Source: Bacteroidota bacterium (GTDB lineage: Bacteria > Bacteroidota > Bacteroidia > Sphingobacteriales > Sphingobacteriaceae). From it: 22,934 bases of DNA. A model generated the notes under the pieces. The model did no database searches. It saw only the letters and a list, made by a program, of their open reading frames with translations, and was not told where the DNA came from. Each line of letters opens with the position of its first letter. Positions within the stretch are counted from its first letter, which is position 1. This document shows, piece after piece, positions 1 through 7,821 of the stretch. The stretch spans positions 119-23,052 of the forward strand of contig JABDEQ010000040.1 in the NCBI GenBank assembly GCA_013286985.1. Direction: 5' to 3'. The translations under genes and the position numbers were made by a program.

Positions 1-1
1 T

Positions 2-949
2 AATTATACCGAATGGGGGAAATACATCCACCAAAATTATAAAGCAGAAATAGCGGGTGTATTAAAAATTCCAGCTGTTTTGAGGGCGCAGTGGGGTATT
101 TATAAAAATCTGCTGTGTGGTGTTACCACGGTAGTTAATCATGGCGAAAAACTAGGTACGGAGCGCGATATCATTACTGTTTTTGAGCAAACGCACTGTC
201 TGCATTCGGCAAAGTTTGAAAAAGGCTGGTGGTTTAAGTTGAATAATCCCTTAAAAAAGAGTCTTCCGGCAAACATTCATACAGGCGAAGGAAGTGACCG
301 GATGGCAGAAAATGAGATTGATAAATTAATTAGCTGGAACCTGTTGCGAAAAAAGTTAATTGGCGTGCACGCGGTTGCCATGACCGAAAGCCAGGTGAAG
401 AAATTTGATGCAATAGTTTGGTGCCCGCAATCAAATTACTTTCTGCTTAATAAGACAGCTCCGGTTGATATGTTAAATAAGTATACTACTATGCTTTTTG
501 GAACTGATTCAACCCTTACCAGCGATTGGGACATATGGAGCCACCTGCAAACGGCCCGCAAAACCGGTTTATTAAGTGATGAAGATATTTATCGCAGCTT
601 AACAACCAACGCAGCAGAAGTATGGAAATTAAATAGCGGCGAAATAGCGGCCGGGAAAGATGCCGATATTGTTGTAGCCAATATAAAAGAGGGTTTAACA
701 GGGTATGATGCCTTTTTTGCAGTTAAGCCGGAAGATTTGCTGTTGGTAATGCGCAAAGGGCAGGTTAACATGGCAGATGAAACAATAGCAGCCCAACTGG
801 ATGTTACAGATTTGAAGGATTTTAGTAAGATATATATCAACGGGGTTTGTAAATACATAAAAGGAGATTTACCTTGGCTGATTAAAAACATTTTGAAATA
901 TACCCCTGAAACAAAATTCCCGGTAAGTTTAACCCAATTAGTTTTATAA
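2..949 (+). CDS. Amidohydrolase family protein, 5' partial
   Basis: The reading frame is open to the left edge of the window, so the gene begins outside it; a TTG at 80 is internal, not the start. About 315 C-terminal residues are present, against roughly 380-440 in the TRZ/ATZ/cytosine-deaminase-like amidohydrolases. Visible family signatures are GVTTVVNHG early, HTGEGSD (third-ligand histidine region), GVHAV (next His), LFGTDS (the metal/catalytic Asp), then TTNAAEVW and GEIAAGKDADIVVA, the usual C-terminal composite-domain motif. The N-terminal HxH metal site is not in the window. Such enzymes hydrolyse C-N bonds in deaminase or amidase reactions; the substrate cannot be told. The stop codon directly abuts the ATG of the following deacetylase gene, so the two are probably co-transcribed and translationally coupled. 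Family assignment is firm; the role in glycan or nitrogenous metabolite processing is inferred from neighbours only. Confidence 0.85.
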   Translation, partial: NYTEWGKYIHQNYKAEIAGVLKIPAVLRAQWGIYKNLLCGVTTVVNHGEKLGTERDIITVFEQTHCLHSAKFEKGWWFKLNNPLKKSLPANIHTGEGSDRMAENEIDKLISWNLLRKKLIGVHAVAMTESQVKKFDAIVWCPQSNYFLLNKTAPVDMLNKYTTMLFGTDSTLTSDWDIWSHLQTARKTGLLSDEDIYRSLTTNAAEVWKLNSGEIAAGKDADIVVANIKEGLTGYDAFFAVKPEDLLLVMRKGQVNMADETIAAQLDVTDLKDFSKIYINGVCKYIKGDLPWLIKNILKYTPETKFPVSLTQLVL

Positions 950-1963
950 ATGCCCGCCTTGTACCAAAAAATATTATCCAGAATAAATCGTGAAAGTAGG
1001 TATTTGTTTAGGGATGCCGGATATAGGTTGGGCCTTTACGAGCGCTTTTACAGGTCGGCGAGAGGGGCACGCATACTTAATTATCACGGTATTTGTTTAA
1101 ATAATCATTTGCGATTTAATGCTATTTTTTTAAAACTAAAAACGTTTGAAGAGCATCTGAAATTTTATAAGGAGTATTTTAATATCATTTCATTGGACGA
1201 CTATTATCAACAGCGATTCAGCAACGATAAGTTTAACATCTGCCTCACTTTTGATGATGGCTTTGCCAATAATTATAAATACGTTTTGCCGCTGTTAGAG
1301 CAATATCAAATTCCGGCAACTTTTTTCATCAGTACTATCAGAGCCGAAGGGGGCGATATTTTATGGAACGATTTTTTGGCGATAGTGAGTAAATATGGGC
1401 CATCAAAAATTAGTTTTAAAAATGAAGTTTATTATAAAGGTACCGGGCGCAAATATATTTCGGAAACAACAGGTATAAGTATAAACGACCAGCTCCATTA
1501 CACGGGAGTGGCAGAAAAAAAGGAGATGATGGCTGAATTATATCCGTTGGTACCCTTTAAAACAAATGTGAAAGAAGAGGATTACTGGCTGCAAATGACC
1601 GAAGAACAGATAAGGGATTTAGCCCGATCGCCCCGGGTAAGTATAGGTGCACATAGCTTTTATCATAACGATTTATCGAAAATAAAAATAGAGGATGCAA
1701 GCGATGAAATGCAGACTTCAAAATTATATCTCGAAAACCTAATCGGTAAACCGGTTACGAGTTTAGCTTTTCCTTATGGGGCCTATACATCGTTAGTGGT
1801 TGCAAAGGCAAAAGAAATAGGATATAAGCAGTTGCTGGCACTTGATTTTTATAACGAGGTAGATAAACATGACGCCTTTATGCGAGAGCGATTTACCATT
1901 AATCCGTTTATATCAACCAATAACCAGATGTACGCTACAATAATGGGTAATTATGAAGACTGA
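950..1963 (+). CDS. Polysaccharide deacetylase (NodB homology domain)
   Basis: 337 residues. The carbohydrate esterase 4 motifs are in order: TFDDGF at 100-105 (D102 predicted general base, D103 metal ligand), H235-S-F-Y-H239 (the two metal-binding histidines) and FPYG at 274-277. About 90 residues between motifs 1 and 2 are longer than in compact NodB domains, a feature of Bacteroidota surface-polysaccharide members. The family removes N- or O-acetyl groups from amino sugars with a divalent metal. I see no signal peptide or obvious membrane anchor, so a cytoplasmic or membrane-peripheral role on a lipid-linked intermediate is possible. The ATG at 950 immediately follows the amidohydrolase stop. 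The 3' end overlaps the next gene by 11 bp, supporting one operon with the acetyltransferase and the glycosyltransferase downstream. Confidence 0.88.
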   Translation: MPALYQKILSRINRESRYLFRDAGYRLGLYERFYRSARGARILNYHGICLNNHLRFNAIFLKLKTFEEHLKFYKEYFNIISLDDYYQQRFSNDKFNICLTFDDGFANNYKYVLPLLEQYQIPATFFISTIRAEGGDILWNDFLAIVSKYGPSKISFKNEVYYKGTGRKYISETTGISINDQLHYTGVAEKKEMMAELYPLVPFKTNVKEEDYWLQMTEEQIRDLARSPRVSIGAHSFYHNDLSKIKIEDASDEMQTSKLYLENLIGKPVTSLAFPYGAYTSLVVAKAKEIGYKQLLALDFYNEVDKHDAFMRERFTINPFISTNNQMYATIMGNYED

Positions 1964-2903
1964 TGACCGTGGAAATGGATATTTTGTTGAAAGGCTGACA
2001 GAAAACAATCTGCCTGATGTAGAGAAACTGCATGCCGCCGTTTACGGAAAAGTACCACCGCCCGATTTCTTTTTAAAAAAGTATAATACTGAATTTACAG
2101 GTGTAACTCATATAGGCTATATTGCTTATAACCCCGATGGATTACCCATTGCCTACTATGGCGTTATCCCTTGCTTTATACAAATTGATGATAGGATGGT
2201 ACTTTCGGCACAATCGGCAGATACCATGACACACCCGAGCTTTCGTTTTAAAGGTTTATTTGTTGAATTGTCAAATCTAACGTTTCAACTATGCCGCGAC
2301 AATGGTATTAACCTGCTCTTTGGTTTTCCTAACCAAAATTCGTTGCCGGGCGCTGTAAATAAACTTAATTGGCGGGCAACAGAACAGATGGAATGTTTTG
2401 TAATTCAATCGGGCAGTTTTCCATGGCATAAGGTTTTAAATAAACTGTCTTTTCTGGCAAGGGGTTTTTCGACTTATCAGAAAAAACAATTAGACAAGCA
2501 CGTATTGGCGCAACCGGGTATTGCCAACTCGGTATTTGAGGATGGTTTTGCCGGGGTTTACCGGGATAACAATTACTTGCACTATAAAACCTATACTCCA
2601 AACTATGTAGTTAAGTTAGGTAATTCCATTTTATGGATAAAGATTGGTGCTACGCTTGTGATAGGAGATATTTTAATTAAACCAGCCGATTTTGATGATA
2701 TGATGCGCCACCTGCAGCAATTGGCACGCAAGCTGGGGATAGCAGAAATTTATTTTCATACAAGTACCGGCACAGCGTTGCATAATTTATTTTTAAGCAG
2801 GTGGGAGCCGATACCATCATTCGCTGTTTTGTTTCAGGATTTTAAGGGCGATGTAGCAATTGACAAAATAAAATTCACATCGGCAGACATTGATACGTTT
2901 TAA
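1953..2903 (+). CDS. GNAT-family N-acyltransferase
   Basis: 316 residues, with an N-terminal acetyl-CoA-dependent GNAT fold. The first 130 residues show a typical pattern: VERLTENNLPDVEKLHAAVYG, a central GYIAYNPDGLPIAYYGVIP strand pair, then HPSFRFKGLF at about 94-103, which fits the pyrophosphate-binding R-x-x-G-x turn, and a following helix. The C-terminal half is an additional domain seen in larger GNAT proteins of polysaccharide loci; its last part resembles a second degenerate GNAT half. Acyl donor and acceptor are unknown; an amino sugar freed by the upstream deacetylase is an attractive but unproven acceptor. The start ATG lies inside the deacetylase 3' end (11-bp overlap), a clear sign of coupling. 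A FemAB-like peptidyl-transfer role is an alternative. Confidence 0.75.
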   Translation: MKTDDRGNGYFVERLTENNLPDVEKLHAAVYGKVPPPDFFLKKYNTEFTGVTHIGYIAYNPDGLPIAYYGVIPCFIQIDDRMVLSAQSADTMTHPSFRFKGLFVELSNLTFQLCRDNGINLLFGFPNQNSLPGAVNKLNWRATEQMECFVIQSGSFPWHKVLNKLSFLARGFSTYQKKQLDKHVLAQPGIANSVFEDGFAGVYRDNNYLHYKTYTPNYVVKLGNSILWIKIGATLVIGDILIKPADFDDMMRHLQQLARKLGIAEIYFHTSTGTALHNLFLSRWEPIPSFAVLFQDFKGDVAIDKIKFTSADIDTF

Positions 2904-2904
2904 G

Positions 2905-3822
2905 ATGAACAAATTAATACGGAGATTATTTTTCAGGGGAGCTAAAATAAATACCTTTTTGGTAACCAGGCTTGCCGAAAATGAGGTTGAAGAAACGGTG
3001 TTTTTGAAAAGCGGAAAGTACATTTTCGATATAACAAAAAATCATGGAATGATTTGCCTTGATCCTTTTTGTATAGCGGCATGGCTGCCCGAAAATAAAA
3101 TGAATTTGATTGCCCTGGATGAGGTAACAATAGAATTTAAAAAGGCGGATAAATTAAATGCGGCCATCCAGGTATCTCTTATCGAAAAAATTGAAACAGA
3201 AAAAGGGGCGCTGCTTTTGTACAAAGTTGAACGGGTTAGCAATTACCAGCTAAACGTTTTGCACCGGTTAGTGTTTTTCGCTTATTTGCTGCGGTCACCT
3301 AAAAATACCTATCAAAGCCGCAGGGTGATAAGTGCACTTTATTCTTATCCGCGAAACATTATTATTGTGTCTTATCAGGATGAAAGTTATTACAATATAT
3401 TCCCGATGGATATACACAGTTATCTGGAAGAAGAGGGCTTGTACATTTTAGGATTAAGGACTACCAATGTAACGCTTGAAAAAATTCTGGAAGCCAAAAA
3501 AGTAGTTGTTTGTGATACCGACAAGGTAGATATTAAGACCGTTTACGATTTGGGTAAACATGCCAGCAAATCGCCTACACCTAAAGATCAGCTTCCTTTT
3601 AAAACTACAGCAAGTGAGCTGTTTGGGTTCCCGGTTCCTGATTTTGTGGGATCATATAAGGAAATTGAAATTATTCATCATAAAAAAATGGGCTTTCATA
3701 TGCTGATGCTGGGTAAGGTAGTCAACTCAAAAAAGATAAGGGAAAATACAAGTTCCTTTTATCACGTTGGTTTTTTACAGTTTCAAAAAAGCAACTACAA
3801 AAGTGTTGAGGCACTTTATTAG
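2905..3822 (+). CDS. Unrecognised protein, possible flavin-reductase-like split barrel
   Basis: I do not recognise this 305-residue protein with certainty. The ATG at 2905 is chosen over an upstream in-frame TTG (2890) because it sits one base after the preceding stop. The N-terminal ~130 residues are Lys/Glu-rich alternating strands with no known motif. From about residue 135 the layout resembles FMN-binding split barrels of the flavin reductase family: SYPRNIIIVSYQ, YYNIFPMD, LYILGLRTTN followed by a helix and KKVVVCDT, and near the end KEIEIIHHKKMGFHMLMLGKVV, which parallels the strand pair 'LECEV...GDHTLFVGEV' in that family. No signal peptide or membrane segment is seen. It is packed between the GNAT and a glycosyltransferase gene, so it probably serves the same pathway. 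The fold suggestion is pattern-based and tentative. Confidence 0.72.
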   Translation: MNKLIRRLFFRGAKINTFLVTRLAENEVEETVFLKSGKYIFDITKNHGMICLDPFCIAAWLPENKMNLIALDEVTIEFKKADKLNAAIQVSLIEKIETEKGALLLYKVERVSNYQLNVLHRLVFFAYLLRSPKNTYQSRRVISALYSYPRNIIIVSYQDESYYNIFPMDIHSYLEEEGLYILGLRTTNVTLEKILEAKKVVVCDTDKVDIKTVYDLGKHASKSPTPKDQLPFKTTASELFGFPVPDFVGSYKEIEIIHHKKMGFHMLMLGKVVNSKKIRENTSSFYHVGFLQFQKSNYKSVEALY

Positions 3823-3834
3823 CAACAGATAATA

Positions 3835-4926
3835 ATGAGATACGTTTTTGTAAGCTATAATTACTCGCCCAATTTTGATTCGCCTGCGGCCTGGTTTAAA
3901 CGAACGGAGGGGTATTCGGGCGTATTGGAATCATTGAGTAAACACCATACGGTAATTAATATAAAACAAATGAACTACAAAGGCAATGTGGTTCACAACG
4001 GGGTTGATAACAGGTTTGTTGATTTTGGAGAAGGAAAAACCCATTTTCCGTTCAAGCTGCATCAGTACGTTAAAGATTTACGCCCTGAAGTAGTTATTGT
4101 GCATGGTTTGCATAATTCTTTACAACTCATACAACTGCGGCTAATTTTAGGCAAAAGAACCCGGATAATTGCTCAGCATCATGCCGAAAAACCTTCAAAA
4201 GGCCTCAAACGCATCATTCAAAAGGTTGCCGATAATTGTGTTGATGCTTATTTATTTGCATCGCATGCATTAGGAGCCGAATGGGTAAAAATCGGCAACA
4301 TTGCATCAGGCAAAAAAATACATGAGGTAATGGAAGTATCTTCTTTGTTTTATCCTGACAAAAATGCATCGTTAAAACTAAACCTAGCCGGTGATCCTAT
4401 ATTTTTATGGGTGGGACGGCTAAATGCAAATAAAGACCCGCTAAATGTGGTAAAAGCATTTTTAAAGTTTGCAGAAAATAGCCCCGATGTCCGTTTGTAT
4501 ATGATTTATCATACCGACGAATTAATTGACGAAATAAAGCTCCTTTTAGCAGCGTATACTGATAATTGCCCGGTTATTTTGATTGGGAAAGTGCCGCATG
4601 ATGAATTGCTTTACTGGTTTAATAGCGCTGATTTCTTTATTTCAGGCTCGCATTATGAGGGTAGCGGCACAGCGGTTTGTGAGGCTATGTCATGCGGTTG
4701 TATCCCTGTAGTGACAGATATCCCGGCTTTTAGGATGATAACAGATAATGGCAATTGCGGCTTGCTATACGAAGCAGGAAATGAAGCAGCGCTGCTTTAT
4801 GCCCTTCAGCAAACAGAAGAAATGGACAGAACAGATAAGCAGGAAAGATCGCTGGCTTATTTTAAATCGAATTTATCATTTGATGCTATTGCTGGTCGTA
4901 TTCAGGAAGTTTCATCGTCGCTGTGA
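3835..4926 (+). CDS. Glycosyltransferase family 4 (GT-B fold)
   Basis: 363 residues. The C-terminal GT-B half shows LWVGRLNANKDPLNVVKAF (about 191-210), the strand before the nucleotide-sugar site, and SGSHYEGSGTAVCEAMSCGC with the E-x7-E pair at E275 and E283 that characterises GT4 retaining enzymes. The N-terminal acceptor domain begins MRYVFVSYNYSP and carries VVIVHGLHN. It transfers a sugar from an NDP-sugar to a growing glycan or lipid carrier; donor and acceptor are unknown. The start lies 12 bp after the preceding stop, so this is probably the last gene of the operon. Its 3' end overlaps the 3' end of the opposite-strand glycosyltransferase by 25 bp. No terminator separates them. Confidence 0.9.
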   Translation: MRYVFVSYNYSPNFDSPAAWFKRTEGYSGVLESLSKHHTVINIKQMNYKGNVVHNGVDNRFVDFGEGKTHFPFKLHQYVKDLRPEVVIVHGLHNSLQLIQLRLILGKRTRIIAQHHAEKPSKGLKRIIQKVADNCVDAYLFASHALGAEWVKIGNIASGKKIHEVMEVSSLFYPDKNASLKLNLAGDPIFLWVGRLNANKDPLNVVKAFLKFAENSPDVRLYMIYHTDELIDEIKLLLAAYTDNCPVILIGKVPHDELLYWFNSADFFISGSHYEGSGTAVCEAMSCGCIPVVTDIPAFRMITDNGNCGLLYEAGNEAALLYALQQTEEMDRTDKQERSLAYFKSNLSFDAIAGRIQEVSSSL

Positions 4927-5990
4927 TCAATTTCATCAGCAAACAGGCTGATGATGCTTTTTGCTACCTGCTGTATCGGGAACATTCGTACCGGATCATG
5001 CCCTCTGCGGGTATTTTTCAGGATTGATAAAATCGTCGCGTTCATTTCCTCCTTATCTTTTACAACATAATGATGCCTGTAGTCTTTATTCATAGGCTTA
5101 CAGAACGATACTACATGTGCGCCTGCATATAAGGCTTCGGCCATAACAGATCCAAAACCTTCATAATTTGAAGTATGCAGAAATACTTTTGAGCGTTGCA
5201 TCATAGCCAAAACCTCTTCGTGAGATAGTTCGCCAACAAATAAAAGATTGTAATTTAAGCGCAACGAATTAGCCAGACTTTGCAGCAGTTCCATTTCAGG
5301 ACCCTTGCCGCAAATAACCGCCTTAACTTCGGGGAAATGAATTTTCAAAGAAGCAATAGCTTGTATAAACATATGATACTGTTTCAATGGTATTAATGAA
5401 CCTGCCCCTAAAACGTCAATATCCCGTTTGGCCGGGCCGTTTTTAAACAGCGTTACATCAATACCAACCGGTACAATGTTGGCAGGTAATAAACCGTAAT
5501 TTTTCTGCACCTCGCTGGCTATAAAATCTGATAGTGCAATTAGCGAATCGGCTTTCGGTTTTATCCAGTTAAAATATTTATTTCCCTTTTTTGCATCCTG
5601 GCCCAAAAGCCAGCTATAGTGCTTTAGTCCGTGCGTTTTAGCAAAATAGTGCCCTACAAAGGCGCATTCGCCCATCCAGAAGCTAAGCAGGCCAAAGGGA
5701 TGATATTTATTTTTTAATTTTCTTAAAATAAACCAGGCTCTTGTCCATGTTTTTAACCGTGATAATTGGCCTTCATCTTTACCACCAATAGCAATTACTT
5801 TAACGCCATGCCATTCATATTCAGTTGATATATGGGGATAGTGGAACGTTAGTACTATAATCTCCAAACCCGGGCAGATCTCTTTAAGTGCTTTTACAAA
5901 CAGTTGCTGCGGAGGTATGCAGGTAGTGTCGGCCTCGTTTGCGGGGAAGCCGGGAGTAAGAATAACAAGCGTTTCAAGCGTATGCTCCAT
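4902..5990 (-). CDS. Glycosyltransferase family 4 (GT-B fold)
   Basis: 362 residues from the ATG at 5990; a TTG four codons upstream (6002) is a poorer alternative. The N-terminus LETLVILTPGFPANEADTTC is a classic GT4 acceptor-domain opening. The donor half has DVLGAGSLIPLKQYHMFIQA, KAVICGKGPE and TSNYEGFGSVMAEAL, containing E-x7-E at about E277/E285. It probably transfers a sugar to a lipid-linked or surface glycan. The start codon lies inside the end of the ABC exporter gene (17-bp overlap), so the two are one transcription unit and the product of this enzyme is a plausible cargo of that exporter. The C-terminus is acidic (DEIDHSDDETS) and is encoded in the stretch overlapping the convergent glycosyltransferase gene. 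Confidence 0.9.
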   Translation of the reverse strand: MEHTLETLVILTPGFPANEADTTCIPPQQLFVKALKEICPGLEIIVLTFHYPHISTEYEWHGVKVIAIGGKDEGQLSRLKTWTRAWFILRKLKNKYHPFGLLSFWMGECAFVGHYFAKTHGLKHYSWLLGQDAKKGNKYFNWIKPKADSLIALSDFIASEVQKNYGLLPANIVPVGIDVTLFKNGPAKRDIDVLGAGSLIPLKQYHMFIQAIASLKIHFPEVKAVICGKGPEMELLQSLANSLRLNYNLLFVGELSHEEVLAMMQRSKVFLHTSNYEGFGSVMAEALYAGAHVVSFCKPMNKDYRHHYVVKDKEEMNATILSILKNTRRGHDPVRMFPIQQVAKSIISLFADEIDHSDDETS

Positions 5991-7641
5991 CCAGTAAAAC
6001 AACTTTATTACAAAATGATAAACTCTCTTTGTTATGTGTAATCATGATGATCATTTTACCCATCTTGGCCAACAGTTCGAGCCGGGTAAGCATCGCTTTT
6101 TCGGCAACATCGTCAACTTCGCCAAAGGGTTCATCCAAAATCAATAAATCAAAATCGTGATATAGCGCCCGGGCCAGCATCAGCCGCTGCCGCTGGCCGC
6201 CGCTAATATTCTTCCCATTTTCGGTAATGATCTTATTTATACCTTCCGGATATTGGTCAGTTAAACTATCAATACCACAAAATGAAAGGGCTTTGGCTAA
6301 TTTATCTTTATCATATACGCTATCGGTAAGGGTTACGTTTTTTAAAATGGAATCATTTATAAAAAATGGCTGTTGTTTAACGTAGGCCATCTTTTTCCAA
6401 TAACTTTTGCGGTCGGTGCTATTGGTAATGGTATGGTTAATGGATATGGTGCCGCTATCCGGCTCCAAAAAACCAAGCAGCAAATTAATGATCGTGGTTT
6501 TCCCCATTCCCGATGGGCCTGATATCCCAAGAAAATGGCCTCGCGTAAGCTCAAAACAGCAGTTATTTAATATTGGGGTGTTTTTGTAATTAAAATCAAT
6601 CGCCTGGAATTTTATAGAATCGATATAGGTTGTAGTAGGAGCACTGTTCCCGGGCAACTTTTCATCAACAGTCAGATCTTTGAGCGTGAACTCATAAGTT
6701 TTAATTTGCCCCGCGCTGTTTAATATTTTAACAATACCGGGAATAATTTTGTAAGATGCAGCCATAAAAACCCCCACATCAAGCAAGCCGATACCATGAT
6801 TGTTTAAGGCCCATTTATTAAGGGTGATCAGAATCAAAAAGCCTAGTATGGCAAAAACTTCTATCAGGCGAGATGGTAACCCTTGCAATGTTTGTTGGGT
6901 GGCTATATAATCATTCAGTTGTTTTTGGCGATTATAATAACGATTGGTGAAAAAAACATGTTTATCATAAACATTGCTTTCGATATATCCTGATAACGAT
7001 TCCTTTAAATACTGTAAGGTAAGTTGACTGGTTAACCTCGAGTTGCTCCGGATATCTTTTAACTTTCTTTTAATAAAATAGCCCAACAAAACTACTGGCG
7101 GCAACAGCAGCAGGAATAAAGAAAGAAACAAGGAGGGATGATAAAAAAGGATCCCGATTACAGTAAAAATGATCAGCGCTCCCTGCGAAATGATTTGCTG
7201 GATATTGGTTAAAATATAATTGCTGAATTCAATAGGCTGCTGACTTATTTTACGGATGTAAACCGACGAATCAACATGCACAAATTTGAAATAGTCATCT
7301 TTTAAGTAATGCCAGATGTTTCGTTTTGACAATCGCGAAGCAACCGCATAGAAAAACGTATTCTGCGATTGGGTAACAGCGTAAGCCGCCAGGTTTTTCA
7401 GCACATACAGCATAAAAAAGAAGCTGATGAGCCACAATGAATTTTGATTGAACCAGGATGTTAAGAAAGTATATTTATTGACCGCGTAATTGCCCGTATA
7501 AAAATTGATTACCAAAAGCAGCGCGCCCAAAAAAACAATATCCAAAATGCCGATAAGCAGATCGAGTACAATTTGCAGACAAAGCCTGCGCTTTTCCCTG
7601 CTGTTAAGTATACTTAATATGGACGTTATTAAATGTTTCAA
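5974..7641 (-). CDS. ABC exporter, fused permease-ATPase (MsbA/PglK-like)
   Basis: 555 residues. Six predicted membrane helices (about 23-48, 68-90, 150-167, 170-190, 258-275, 283-305) precede one nucleotide-binding domain. The ATPase motifs are intact: Walker A GPSGMGKTT at 375-383, Q-loop around Q423, signature ISGGQ at 479-483, Walker B LLILDEP ending at 505 with catalytic E504, and switch histidine H536. It works as a dimer in the inner membrane. The fused layout and glycosyltransferase partner favour flipping of a lipid-linked saccharide or lipid, as for PglK/MsbA, over peptide or drug export, but specificity is inferred. The start is TTG at 7641: no ATG lies between it and the upstream in-frame stop. 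It precedes and overlaps the GT4 gene. Confidence 0.88.
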   Translation of the reverse strand: MKHLITSILSILNSREKRRLCLQIVLDLLIGILDIVFLGALLLVINFYTGNYAVNKYTFLTSWFNQNSLWLISFFFMLYVLKNLAAYAVTQSQNTFFYAVASRLSKRNIWHYLKDDYFKFVHVDSSVYIRKISQQPIEFSNYILTNIQQIISQGALIIFTVIGILFYHPSLFLSLFLLLLPPVVLLGYFIKRKLKDIRSNSRLTSQLTLQYLKESLSGYIESNVYDKHVFFTNRYYNRQKQLNDYIATQQTLQGLPSRLIEVFAILGFLILITLNKWALNNHGIGLLDVGVFMAASYKIIPGIVKILNSAGQIKTYEFTLKDLTVDEKLPGNSAPTTTYIDSIKFQAIDFNYKNTPILNNCCFELTRGHFLGISGPSGMGKTTIINLLLGFLEPDSGTISINHTITNSTDRKSYWKKMAYVKQQPFFINDSILKNVTLTDSVYDKDKLAKALSFCGIDSLTDQYPEGINKIITENGKNISGGQRQRLMLARALYHDFDLLILDEPFGEVDDVAEKAMLTRLELLAKMGKMIIMITHNKESLSFCNKVVLLDGAYA

Positions 7642-7697
7642 AATGCTATTGTTCAGGCAGCTTATAATTTAAAGCTTGTACAATACGTTACGGCGAT

Positions 7698-7727
7698 GGC
7701 AGAAATTCAGTTGCCTGCGGCAGAAAT
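7698..7727. repeat. Two direct copies of GGCAGAAAT, 21 bp apart
   Basis: The nonamer GGCAGAAAT occurs at 7698-7706 and again at 7719-7727, 21 bp start to start, about two helical turns. An inverted near-half (ATCTGCC) follows at 7771-7777. All lie in the divergent gap between the ABC exporter and trmB, where both promoters must sit. An operator is possible; chance is not excluded. Confidence 0.35.
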
Positions 7728-7796
7728 ATAATTTGTATGGATTGCAAACAAATTTTCTCCGTTAAATTCTATCTGCCAATAATTTGCTTAAAACAC

Positions 7797-7804
7797 TATT
7801 TTTG
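7797..7804 (+). promoter_or_regulatory. Putative -7 box (TATTTTTG) of trmB
   Basis: The octamer fits the Bacteroidota sigma-A -7 consensus TAnnTTTG exactly and lies 17 bp upstream of the trmB GTG. A TTG at the normal -33 distance is not evident, so strength is uncertain. The implied transcript would have a very short leader of about 10 bases. Confidence 0.45.
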
Positions 7805-7821
7805 CGCTTTAATTATTTTAA

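Noticed and set aside
80..949. TTG at 80 as start of the amidohydrolase
   Set aside because: The same frame is open to the left edge of the window and the upstream residues continue normally, so the true start is outside.
1..7641. Surface block as a mobile genomic island
   Set aside because: No integrase, transposase, tRNA or attachment repeat is visible in the window; base composition looks AT-rich but I cannot compute a contrast reliably.
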